From Defluviicoccus sp. (GTDB lineage: Bacteria > Pseudomonadota > Alphaproteobacteria > MPNO01): a stretch of 13,214 bases of DNA. Within the stretch, counting starts at the first letter, position 1, and each line of letters begins with the position of its first letter. The notes under the pieces were generated by a model, which searched no databases, was not told the DNA's origin, and worked only from the letters and a program-made list of their open reading frames with translations. The translations under genes and the position numbers were made by a program. The stretch lies in NCBI GenBank assembly GCA_028820945.1, contig JAPPHW010000252.1, positions 1 through 13,214 of the forward strand, read 5' to 3'. Below, one piece after another: positions 6,340 to 13,214 of this stretch.

Positions 6340-8823
6340 ATGACGCGCCTGTGGACCGGGCTCGCCCTGATTTCGCTGATCGCCCTGATTGCGGCCGCCC
6401 CGGCCAACGCCGGTTCTCTCGCTCCGGCGCCGCGGGTCATCGTCAAGTTCGAGCGGGACCTGCTCGAGGGGTCCGGCTCCCAGAACCTTCAGGAGCTGCT
6501 GGACACCGGGATCATCCGCTATTTGCTGACCGGCGGTCAGGCGCTGCCCGTGCTGGTGAACGGCACGCCCTACGCCTCGACGGCGAGCGACCTCGACTCT
6601 TTGCCGCTTGCCGCCATGGAGCGCATCGAATTGCTGGGCGGCGAGAGCCTCGGCACGTTCGGCGGCAGCACCGTCCGCAACGCCCTCAACGTCGTGCTCA
6701 GGGAGGATTGGGACGGCGTGGCTCTGCGCGCGCTCGCGCGTCTGCCGAGCCGGAAGGGCGGCGACGGTTGGCAGGGCAACGTCTCGTGGGGCGGGAAAGT
6801 CGGCCAGGGGCACCTGACCGTGACGGCGGACTCCTTCAGGCGCCTGCCCATCGGTTCCGACGAACGGGACTACAGCCGCGGGAAATGGCAGCCGGGCGGC
6901 TCGTTCGCCGACGCATCGAACATCAGCCTGGGCGGCAACACGGTGCGGATCGTGAAACTCGACGATGAGGGGAATCTTGCCGGTTTTCGGTCGGTCGCGC
7001 TGGGCGACTGCGATCCGGCAAAGGGCTATACCGGACCGTTGTCCGACCCGCCCGGCCCGCCCGTGCCCGAGGGAGACAAGGGCTGCGGCTTCAATTACAG
7101 CCGCATCATGTGGGAGACCCTCAAGGTCGAGCAGCAGAATCTCCTGGTGAACGCAAGGCACCCGCTCGGCGAAAGCGCCGAGATGGGTATCGTGGCGAAC
7201 CTTTCCCGGTACGACACGGACTTTCTTTACGCTCCGTCCGTGGGGGGGTTCAGATTCGTTCCCGACGCGGCGCTGCGCGACGCGATCAATGAGGCGGGAG
7301 GCCCGGACACCGCCGACGACAACGACGCCTTCTTCGCCATTCACCGATTCGTGGGCCACGGCAACCGGCATTGGCGGACGGAAAGCGAAGCATACGACGT
7401 CGTCGTGGGCGTCGAGGGCCGGCTGACGTCGTGGCTCGGTTACGACGCCAAACTGAACCTCTTCCGGCAGGACGCGACCGTAGAGGGCAATACCTTCGTT
7501 CATGGAGGCAAGGCGGCCGAGCAGATTCTGGCCGGCAATTACGACCTCAGGAATCCCTTTTCCCAAACGCCCCGGCACCGGCAGGCGATCGTTGCCAGCA
7601 GCCTGCGGCACGAAACCGACGCCCGCGCCGAGAGCCGCAGCCTTCGCGCGGCACTGGAGGGATCGGGCTTCTCGATCGGCGGGCGAAAGGCGGCATGGAC
7701 CGCGGGCGTCGAGCTAAGCCAGTCGGACGCGCACAGCCTGCTTCGGTTCGTCGACCGCGACGGCGTGGCGCACGGCGTTTCGGAGGTCCTCGGTGCGGGG
7801 GGCGCGAGCTTCGCCGGGGAGCGCGAATCCATGGGAGCGTTCGCCGAAACGCTCTTGCCGGTGACCGAGCGGCTCGATCTGCGGTTCGCGGGCCGCGCGG
7901 ACGACTACGACGACGTGGGCACACTGCGGTCCTGGCGCGCCGGGGCGGAATACCGGCCTATCGACACGGTGGCCGTGCGGAGTTCCTGGAGCGAAGGGGA
8001 GCTTCCTCCCTCGCTGCACGCTCTCCACAGCACCGCCACCCAGAGCTGGCCCTATATCGAGTGCGATCCCGGGCCCGGCGCGGCACCCCGCACGTGCCCG
8101 GAGATAAACGGGCTGCAGGTCGAGCGGAATACGGAAGGCAACCCCGATCTGGAACCGGTGACCGCCAACCGGCTCGCCGTGGAGGCCGCGTTCGACAAGG
8201 CGCCCTACCGCTTCAGCGTGGAGTGGTTTCGGGAGGCGCGTACCGGGAGACCGGGAAACCAAGCCGCCGATTGGGCGGTTCGCAACCTGCCGGAGTGCGC
8301 GGAGGGCATGACTTCCAACTGCATCCGGTGGGAGGGCGACCTTTCGATCCACGACAGGCTTGCCAATGTCGTCAATGAGGAAACCAAGGGCATTACCGCC
8401 CGTTTCGGGACCGGGTTTGCGACGTCCTGGGGCTGGCTCGGCGCCTACGGAACGTGGCGGCGCGAGTTCGACACCGATCGTACGGTCGCGGGCGTCCAGA
8501 CACGTGTCGTCCGTCCGAAGGACATGATGCGCGCCAGGTTTTTCGCACGACGCGCCAACGTGCGCGCCGTCTGGACGGCGAGCCACCGCTCGGGCTTCAA
8601 GAACGCGCAGGGCTCGGGCAGCTTCGATCCCTGGACCGGCCACGATTTGAGGGTGGACTGGACGAACCCGATCGGGCTGGACGGGGTCCGGATCACGGGC
8701 GGCGTGTTCAACGTGACCGACGCGGGTTACACGATCGACACCGCGAACCCGACCAGCATCGACGGTCCCACCGTCGCGGGATGGGGCCGTACGTTCTTCC
8801 TGGCCCTCAGCGCGGGGTTCTGA
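6340..8823 (+). CDS. TonB-dependent-receptor-like outer membrane protein with reduced plug
   Basis: The 827-residue protein starts with a signal peptide (cleavage near ANA24) and ends in LALSAGF, whose C-terminal Phe is usual for beta-barrel insertion. Plug remnants are LPVLVNG (69-75) and DLDSLPLAAMERIELLGGESLGTFGG (about 84-109), corresponding to the LVLVNGRR, IPxxAIERIEVL and YGSxAxxGVVNI motifs. RNALNVVLREDWDG (113-126) leads into the barrel. NPDLEPVTANRL (601-612) and GGVFNVTDAGY (787-797) are characteristic barrel motifs. I see no TonB box, and the RGLG segment is missing. The only six cysteines fall in three close pairs (C224/C249, C575/C586, C653/C661), likely loop disulfides. AGGAGAGGA seven bases before the ATG is a strong ribosome-binding site. 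Transport substrate is unknown. Confidence 0.87.
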   Translation: MTRLWTGLALISLIALIAAAPANAGSLAPAPRVIVKFERDLLEGSGSQNLQELLDTGIIRYLLTGGQALPVLVNGTPYASTASDLDSLPLAAMERIELLGGESLGTFGGSTVRNALNVVLREDWDGVALRALARLPSRKGGDGWQGNVSWGGKVGQGHLTVTADSFRRLPIGSDERDYSRGKWQPGGSFADASNISLGGNTVRIVKLDDEGNLAGFRSVALGDCDPAKGYTGPLSDPPGPPVPEGDKGCGFNYSRIMWETLKVEQQNLLVNARHPLGESAEMGIVANLSRYDTDFLYAPSVGGFRFVPDAALRDAINEAGGPDTADDNDAFFAIHRFVGHGNRHWRTESEAYDVVVGVEGRLTSWLGYDAKLNLFRQDATVEGNTFVHGGKAAEQILAGNYDLRNPFSQTPRHRQAIVASSLRHETDARAESRSLRAALEGSGFSIGGRKAAWTAGVELSQSDAHSLLRFVDRDGVAHGVSEVLGAGGASFAGERESMGAFAETLLPVTERLDLRFAGRADDYDDVGTLRSWRAGAEYRPIDTVAVRSSWSEGELPPSLHALHSTATQSWPYIECDPGPGAAPRTCPEINGLQVERNTEGNPDLEPVTANRLAVEAAFDKAPYRFSVEWFREARTGRPGNQAADWAVRNLPECAEGMTSNCIRWEGDLSIHDRLANVVNEETKGITARFGTGFATSWGWLGAYGTWRREFDTDRTVAGVQTRVVRPKDMMRARFFARRANVRAVWTASHRSGFKNAQGSGSFDPWTGHDLRVDWTNPIGLDGVRITGGVFNVTDAGYTIDTANPTSIDGPTVAGWGRTFFLALSAGF

Positions 8824-8859
8824 GCGCGGGAAGACCGTCGTCAGAAGTACAGGGGAGCT

Positions 8860-9549
8860 CTAATACGCGCCGAGCACGCGCAGCAGTTCCGCCGCCCCCG
8901 GGTTGGCGTGCCGCTGCGTCACCAGGATCGATCGCGCGGTGGCGCCCGGGCCGTAATAGGCCCTGTTGCGGTCCTTGTCCTCGACGGTGACCGAGCCCTC
9001 GAACGAGGCGCCGAGGAACGCGCCGCGCGAGAGCGCGTAGGAGTAGATGTCGGCCCGCAGGTTGATCGCGGTCGATCCCTCGAACCCGATCCCGACAGGT
9101 CCGGCGGAGACCGACGCATCGGCGCCCAGCTTGACGCTCGCCTCCAGCATCGACTGCAGGGTCCTGCGCGACATGATCAGGAGGATGACCTGCGAATCCT
9201 GGAATCCGATCTGTAGCCCGAAGCTCCCCGATCCGATGGTGAAGAACGCGGGATTGCTCCAGCCGCCCGCCTCGTTGCGAGCGAGCAGGACCCCGCTGCC
9301 GCCCTCTCCGCCGACCAGGAAGCCCGCCTTCAGGAGGCTCGGGACGATGAGCACCGCCTGGGCCTTCCTGAGCAGGTGCGGAAGCGGCTTGAGCTCGGGA
9401 TTGCGCACCATTTTCTCGAGCGTGTAGCGCGCGTTGTCCACCACGGCCTGCGGGTTCGAATCCGCCCGCGCCGCCACCGCCCCGGCGATCAGCAGCGCGG
9501 CCGCCGCCACCGCCGCGGCGGCCGTTCTGGGCATCATGCGTCGAGGCAT
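8860..9549 (-). CDS. SYLF-domain (YSC84/DUF500) lipid-binding protein
   Basis: A 229-residue protein with a hydrophobic alanine-rich export signal (cleavage near ARA29), followed by a SYLF domain. Features include KAQAVLIVPSLLKAGFLVGGEGGSG (about 62-86, AVLIVP and the GG-rich turn), WSNPAFFTIGSGSFGLQIGFQ (97-117), and the SRGAFLGASFEGS segment (174-186) that gives family members their name. SYLF proteins bind phosphoinositides in eukaryotes; bacterial periplasmic members are poorly characterised. The frame stays open upstream to 9762, over regB, but ATG 9549 has GGAG seven bases ahead and starts the signal peptide directly. Met5 and Met6 are alternative starts. It diverges from regB over 118 bp and converges on the receptor gene with 36 bp between and no clear terminator. 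The physiological role is unknown. Confidence 0.9.
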   Translation of the reverse strand: MPRRMMPRTAAAAVAAAALLIAGAVAARADSNPQAVVDNARYTLEKMVRNPELKPLPHLLRKAQAVLIVPSLLKAGFLVGGEGGSGVLLARNEAGGWSNPAFFTIGSGSFGLQIGFQDSQVILLIMSRRTLQSMLEASVKLGADASVSAGPVGIGFEGSTAINLRADIYSYALSRGAFLGASFEGSVTVEDKDRNRAYYGPGATARSILVTQRHANPGAAELLRVLGAY

Positions 9550-9667
9550 CCAAGTCTCCACCGAAACGCGTTCACGGGCGCGGCGCCCTGTTCGGATAAG
9601 ATGGACGATATTCGCCGGTTTGCAAGAATCGCGCGCCGTCCGCCCGGGGCGGCCGGAGGAGCGCGGA

Positions 9668-11005
9668 ATGAACGACAACGCGAACGAGATCGATCTCGAC
9701 ACCCAGTCCACCCACGGGCGGCCGCGGCTCGCCACCCTGACCCTGATGCGCTGGGGCGCCATCGGGGGACAGGCGGCGGCGCTGCTGGTGGTGCATTTCG
9801 GATTCGGCTATCCGGTGCCGCTGCCGGAGGCCTTCGCGGCGGTGGGCGCGTCGGTCCTCCTCAACATCGTGCTGATGACGGTCCGTTCCGTGCAGGAGAG
9901 TTTGCGGCAGGGCGCGGTTCCCTGGCTCCTCGCCTTCGACCTGGTCCAGCTTGCTCTTCTCCTCTACCTGACCGGCGGACTCGGCAATCCCTTCGCGTTC
10001 CTGCTCCTCGCTCCGGTGACGGTATCGGCGGTGATGCTGAACCGGCGCCGCATCGCCATCCTGTGCGGAGTCGCGCTGGCCGCGGTCACCCTGCTCGCTT
10101 TCTGGTATATGCCGCTCCCGTGGGAGGGTGCCGGACTGACCCTGCCGCCGGTCTACATCCTCGGCAGCTGGGTCGCGCTCGCCGTCGGCATCCCGTTCTT
10201 CGCCGGCCTGACATGGCGGGTCGCCATCGAGGCGCGGCGATTGTCCTACGCGCTTTCCGCCTCGCAGCTCGCGCTGGCGCGGGAACAGCAACTGACCGCG
10301 CTCGGCGGGCTGGCCGCCGCCGCCGCCCACGAGCTCGGCACGCCGCTCGGCACCATCGCGGTGGTCAGCCGGGAGCTTGCCCGCGAAGTTCCGGACGACA
10401 GCCCGCTGAACGAAGACATAGAGCTCCTGATCGAACAGGCCGAGCGGTGCCGGCATATTCTCGCCGATCTAGGTCGCGGCCCGGCCGAGGCGGCCTCCTC
10501 CCAGTCGCGGGTCGATCTGGGGCTCGACACCCTGGTCGAGACCGCCGCGCTGCGGCACGCCACCTCGCGTATCCGGCTCCGCTTCGACGCGGCGCCCGAC
10601 GACTCCTGTCCGAACATGCCACCGCCCCTCGTCCCGAACCTTCCCGAGGTGGTTCACGGAATCGGCAATCTGGTCGAGAACGCGATCCAGTTCGCGGGCG
10701 GCGAGGTTGTCGTCGCCACGCGGTGGAGCGGCGATTTCTGGCGCGTTACAGTTACCGATGACGGTCCCGGGATCGCGCCGCGATTGCTTGAGCGGCTGGG
10801 CGAACCCTATGTCTCGTCGCGCGACACGGAGGGCGGCCATATGGGGCTCGGCGTATTCATCGCGCGCACCCTGCTGGAGTTGACCGGGGCGCAGTTGACG
10901 TTTTCGAACCGGCAGCCGCACGGCGCCGTGGCGACGGTGACCTGGCCGCCGGTTCCGTGGACGGTGCAGACGGCGATGGTCACCGGACGGAAAGCGATCG
11001 CATGA
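9668..11005 (+). CDS. regB: Redox-sensing histidine kinase RegB/PrrB/ActS
   Basis: A 445-residue membrane histidine kinase. About six hydrophobic segments occupy roughly residues 28-182, with the quinone-sensing motif GGLGNPF at 103-109. The H-box is AAAAAHELGTPLGTI with phosphoacceptor H221. C261 in EQAERCRHIL is at the place of the redox-active cysteine C265 of Rhodobacter capsulatus RegB. The ATPase domain has the N-box N338 (NLVENAIQFA), DDGPGI (364-369) and GLGVFIA (393-399). It should sense the quinone pool and thiol redox state and phosphorylate RegA. GGAGGA seven bases before ATG 9668 settles the start. The stop overlaps the start of regA by ATGA, so the pair is co-translated. No senC/prrC gene lies nearby, unlike in Rhodobacter. 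Identity is very likely. Confidence 0.94.
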   Translation: MNDNANEIDLDTQSTHGRPRLATLTLMRWGAIGGQAAALLVVHFGFGYPVPLPEAFAAVGASVLLNIVLMTVRSVQESLRQGAVPWLLAFDLVQLALLLYLTGGLGNPFAFLLLAPVTVSAVMLNRRRIAILCGVALAAVTLLAFWYMPLPWEGAGLTLPPVYILGSWVALAVGIPFFAGLTWRVAIEARRLSYALSASQLALAREQQLTALGGLAAAAAHELGTPLGTIAVVSRELAREVPDDSPLNEDIELLIEQAERCRHILADLGRGPAEAASSQSRVDLGLDTLVETAALRHATSRIRLRFDAAPDDSCPNMPPPLVPNLPEVVHGIGNLVENAIQFAGGEVVVATRWSGDFWRVTVTDDGPGIAPRLLERLGEPYVSSRDTEGGHMGLGVFIARTLLELTGAQLTFSNRQPHGAVATVTWPPVPWTVQTAMVTGRKAIA

Positions 11006-11574
11006 GCGAAGAACGCCCTGCCGCCGGCGCCGAGGGGCACGACAGAACGCTGTTGATCGTGGACGACGACGCGCCGTTCCGCAACCGTCTCGCGCGGGCG
11101 ATGGAAGCGCGCGGCTTCCGCTGCGAGCTCGCCGGGTCGGTGGCCGAGGGGCTGGTCGCGGCCAGCGAACGCCCGCCCTGCTATGCGGTGCTCGACCTCA
11201 GGCTGGACGACGGCAGCGGGCTCGAGGTCGTCGAGGCGCTGCGCGAGGTGCGGCCCGATACGCGGGTGGTGATGCTGACCGGCTACGGCAACATCGCCAC
11301 CGCGGTCGCGGCGGTGAAGGCGGGCGCGGTGGATTATCTGGCGAAGCCCACCGATGCCGATGCCATCGAGGCCGCCCTGCTCGCCCGGGAAGGCGGCATG
11401 CCGCCGCCGCCGGAGCATCCGATGTCCGCCGACCGGGTCCGCTGGGAGCACATCCAGCGGGTCTACGAGCAATGCGACCGGAACGTGTCCGAGACCGCGC
11501 GGCGCCTCAACATGCACCGGCGCACGCTGCAGCGCATTCTCGCCAAACGGGCGCCGAGAGAGACCGCCGGCTGA
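11002..11574 (+). CDS. regA: Redox response regulator RegA/PrrA/ActR
   Basis: A 190-residue response regulator. The receiver domain (about 16-130) has the acidic pocket D21-D22-D23, phosphoacceptor D65 in AVLDLRLDD, T93 in MLTGYG and K115 in LAKPTD. A proline hinge GGMPPPPEHP (131-140) leads to the Fis-type helix-turn-helix NVSETARRLNMHRRTLQR (161-178), which is nearly invariant across alphaproteobacterial RegA. The protein is expected to control respiration, photosynthesis, nitrogen or carbon fixation genes by oxygen/redox state. The ATG overlaps the regB stop (ATGA), with GGAAAG as a probable ribosome-binding site. A strong hairpin terminator follows 24 bases after the stop. Which targets it controls here cannot be seen. 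Confidence 0.96.
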   Translation: MSEERPAAGAEGHDRTLLIVDDDAPFRNRLARAMEARGFRCELAGSVAEGLVAASERPPCYAVLDLRLDDGSGLEVVEALREVRPDTRVVMLTGYGNIATAVAAVKAGAVDYLAKPTDADAIEAALLAREGGMPPPPEHPMSADRVRWEHIQRVYEQCDRNVSETARRLNMHRRTLQRILAKRAPRETAG

Positions 11575-11598
11575 GCCTCCGCTTGCGGCCGTAAAGAA

Positions 11599-11626
11599 AA
11601 GGTCCGCGGCACCGGCCGCGGACCTT
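11599..11626. terminator. Bidirectional rho-independent terminator between regA and the TRAP binding-protein gene
   Basis: A perfect 12-bp stem (left arm AAGGTCCGCGGC, right arm GCCGCGGACCTT) encloses the loop ACCG. Read on the minus strand it is followed by TTTTCTTT, a good U-tract for the TRAP gene ending at 11658. Read on the plus strand it is followed by the poorer TCGCTTTC after regA. The two genes converge here, so it probably serves both, best on the minus strand. Confidence 0.85.
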
Positions 11627-11657
11627 CGCTTTCGACGCGGCGTCGGCCGCCGTCGAT

Positions 11658-12674
11658 CTACTTCAGGCTCTTCGGCGCATCGCCGTTATCGCGCGCCATC
11701 TCGTAGAGCTTGCGCGTGCGGTCGGAGGTCTTCTTGTTGAAGCCGATCGCGAAGTTCCACACGCCCTTGACGAAGCCGGCCTTCATCTTGGCCGCGACCT
11801 CGGGATTGAGGTGGGTTTCCTTGACCCCCTTCTCCTTCATGACCGCGAGTTCTTCCGCCGTGCCCTTGTCGAACCGGGCCGGCACTTCTTTCTCAAGGTC
11901 GTGCCCGAGCTTGAGCAGGAATTCCTGGTCGGCCTTGGACAGTTTCTTGAAGCGGTCCATGTTCATCGTCACCGTGTAAGGCGAGACGCCGAAGCGCGGC
12001 CGCATCATGTATTTGGCGACCTCGTACCACTTGAACTGAACGGCGCCCTGGACCGGCCATGCCGCGCCCTCGACGACGCCCTTCTGGAGCGCCGAATAGA
12101 TCTCGCCGCCGTTGAGGTTCACCATCGACCCGCCCAGCGGAACGACGACCGGGGTGTAAAACCCGTTGGCACGGATCTTGCGGCCCTTGAGCGGTTGCAG
12201 GCTCTTCGGATCGAGCGGCCTCTTCAGCATGACGTGGAAGACGTCCGCTCCGGTCCCGCCGACCGCGTGCACGATCATCTTCTGGTTGAAGCGCTGCATC
12301 TCCTCGTCGAAATACTGCCAGTAGCCCTTCTTGCGCCAATCCTCGGTATCGGCGTGGAGGGCGAAAGCAGCCATCGGAACGCCGGTCGAGCCAATATAAT
12401 AGGGTCCGACCGACAGGTTCAGGTCGAAGATGCCGCGCGAGACTGGCTGGAACTGCTGGCGGGACTTGATCACCTCCGGACCCGAGAACGTCATGGAGAT
12501 GCGGCCGTTCGTCGCCTCCTCGACCTTCTTCCCGTAAGCGTAGGCGATCAAAATCGTTCCCTGGACGCGATCGTCCCACGCGGTCAGAAATTTGAGCTTG
12601 ATCTTCTCCGCCGATGCCAGTGTCGGCGCGACGGCCACGATTGCGGCGGCCGCGATTGCGGTACGGAATATCAT
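11658..12674 (-). CDS. TRAP transporter solute-binding protein, DctP family
   Basis: The 338-residue protein has a signal peptide (MIFRTAIAAAAIVAVAPTLASA, cleavage near A22) and a DctP/PF03480 body. Diagnostic parts are LKFLTAWDD at the mature N terminus, GRISMTFSGPEVI (57-69), and LKGRKIRANG (162-171) with the conserved ligand-carboxylate arginine R168. SMVNLNGGEIYSALQKGVVEG (183-203) is the hinge region. TRAP binding proteins capture organic acids in the periplasm for a DctQ/DctM membrane pair. No DctQ or DctM gene is in the window: downstream is regA in the opposite direction and upstream is mmcB. It is therefore an orphan binding protein here. The ribosome-binding site is weak, and GATAAT at 12755-12750 on the minus strand is a possible -10. 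Ligand unknown. Confidence 0.92.
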   Translation of the reverse strand: MIFRTAIAAAAIVAVAPTLASAEKIKLKFLTAWDDRVQGTILIAYAYGKKVEEATNGRISMTFSGPEVIKSRQQFQPVSRGIFDLNLSVGPYYIGSTGVPMAAFALHADTEDWRKKGYWQYFDEEMQRFNQKMIVHAVGGTGADVFHVMLKRPLDPKSLQPLKGRKIRANGFYTPVVVPLGGSMVNLNGGEIYSALQKGVVEGAAWPVQGAVQFKWYEVAKYMMRPRFGVSPYTVTMNMDRFKKLSKADQEFLLKLGHDLEKEVPARFDKGTAEELAVMKEKGVKETHLNPEVAAKMKAGFVKGVWNFAIGFNKKTSDRTRKLYEMARDNGDAPKSLK

Positions 12675-12792
12675 GGTGCCACTTGCCCCCGTTCTTGTCC
12701 GGCCGGAACGGAGTTCCCGCCCGAGCCTCCCAAGCGCCCGAATTTAACGATTATCTCCCGCCGCACAACCGCGCCGCGCTCTGCGGGCTTTC

Positions 12793-13214
12793 CTAGATGC
12801 CGGGGTCGATCCTGCGTTGAAGCCGCCCGGCGGCCGCCAGCGCGAAGCGGACGATCTGGTGCCGCTTGCGGGTGCCGTCGATTGCCACCGGCACTGCCTC
12901 CCGGCGGATCGCGCCGCCATAGGCATCGGCGACGATGACGCCGCAATCGCCGGGCAGGAGGCGGTCCGGAAACCGCTCGGACACCCCGAAATAGAAGCGG
13001 TCGCAGAACGGCAGGTACTCGCGCCATTTGCGGTCGCCGCGGAAATCCGCGACCGACGACTTGACCTCGACGACGACGAACTCCGCCGCGTCGTTGAGTC
13101 CGATCACGTCGACCCTGCGCCCGCTGGTCAACCGGAATTCGTACAGCACCGCGTAGCCGAGGTCGGTCAGCAGCCGGGCGACGCCGCGCCGGATGCGGGC
13201 TTCCTCGGCGTCGC
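12793..13214 (-). CDS. mmcB: MmcB-family DNA repair protein (5' end beyond the window)
   Basis: The minus-strand frame is open to the window edge, so the N terminus is missing. The visible 140 residues include RIRRGVARLLTDLGYAVLYEF, then SGRRVDVIGL (30-39 of the visible part), then FVVVEVKSSVADFRGDRKW. These supply the spaced D35, E49 and K51 of a PD-(D/E)XK nuclease-like fold. This arrangement, with the PFCDRFYFGV and LPGDCGVIVADAYGG stretches, is characteristic of MmcB (PF06319), a DNA-damage-tolerance protein of alphaproteobacteria. A GTG at 13149 could be read as a start, but the homologous upstream residues make it internal. It ends 118 bp before the TRAP gene start on the same strand. 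Confidence 0.85.
   Translation of the reverse strand, partial: DAEEARIRRGVARLLTDLGYAVLYEFRLTSGRRVDVIGLNDAAEFVVVEVKSSVADFRGDRKWREYLPFCDRFYFGVSERFPDRLLPGDCGVIVADAYGGAIRREAVPVAIDGTRKRHQIVRFALAAAGRLQRRIDPGI

Noticed and set aside
6274..7611. 445-codon open frame on the minus strand
   Set aside because: Antisense to the receptor-like gene; no domain, signal peptide or ribosome-binding site supports it.
9376..10761. 461-codon plus-strand open frame overlapping the SYLF gene and regB
   Set aside because: It runs out of frame through regB, whose motifs are unmistakable, and the translation is Arg/Pro/Ala-rich noise.

Overview
This window is G+C-rich (clearly above 60% by eye over most of its length) and looks like a chromosomal segment of an alphaproteobacterium, probably of Rhodospirillales/Rhizobiales type. 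The best lineage evidence is a RegB/RegA (PrrBA/ActSR) redox two-component pair with its very conserved helix-turn-helix, an MmcB-family DNA repair gene, and the ATGCCCGGA/TCCGGGCAT intergenic palindromes common in this class. There are no rRNA, tRNA, CRISPR or transposase genes.

Layout. (1) Bases 1 to about 650 are much lower in G+C and hold only the C-terminal part of a SAM-dependent methyltransferase, probably a decayed remnant, then gene-free DNA. (2) At about 640-660 the composition changes abruptly. A GT25 glycosyltransferase (minus) and a FkbM methyltransferase (plus) diverge from a 131-bp spacer; with the remnant they suggest the edge of a surface-polysaccharide region. (3) 2549-5644 is a plus-strand catabolic-looking block: an ACMSD-type amidohydrolase/decarboxylase, a 343-bp spacer with an inverted pair of REP-like palindromes plus a truncated third copy, a VanA-like Rieske oxygenase, and, overlapping it by ATGA, an exported phytochelatin-synthase-like cysteine peptidase. 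(4) A small unrecognised gene (minus) and a TonB-dependent-receptor-like outer-membrane protein (plus) diverge from a relatively AT-rich 214-bp region. (5) A SYLF-domain lipid-binding protein (minus) and regB-regA (plus, ATGA overlap) diverge from a 118-bp spacer. (6) A bidirectional hairpin terminator separates regA from a convergent TRAP solute-binding protein (minus), followed by a 5'-truncated mmcB (minus) at the right edge.

How the genes may work together. The amidohydrolase and Rieske oxygenase fit aromatic-acid decarboxylation, hydrolysis or O-demethylation. The periplasmic peptidase co-translated with the oxygenase is an unexpected partner and the most unusual arrangement here. The receptor and TRAP binding protein could bring in substrates, but nothing in the sequence links them to that pathway. 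RegBA would respond to the quinone pool/redox state. The function of the 153-aa gene and all substrates remain unknown.
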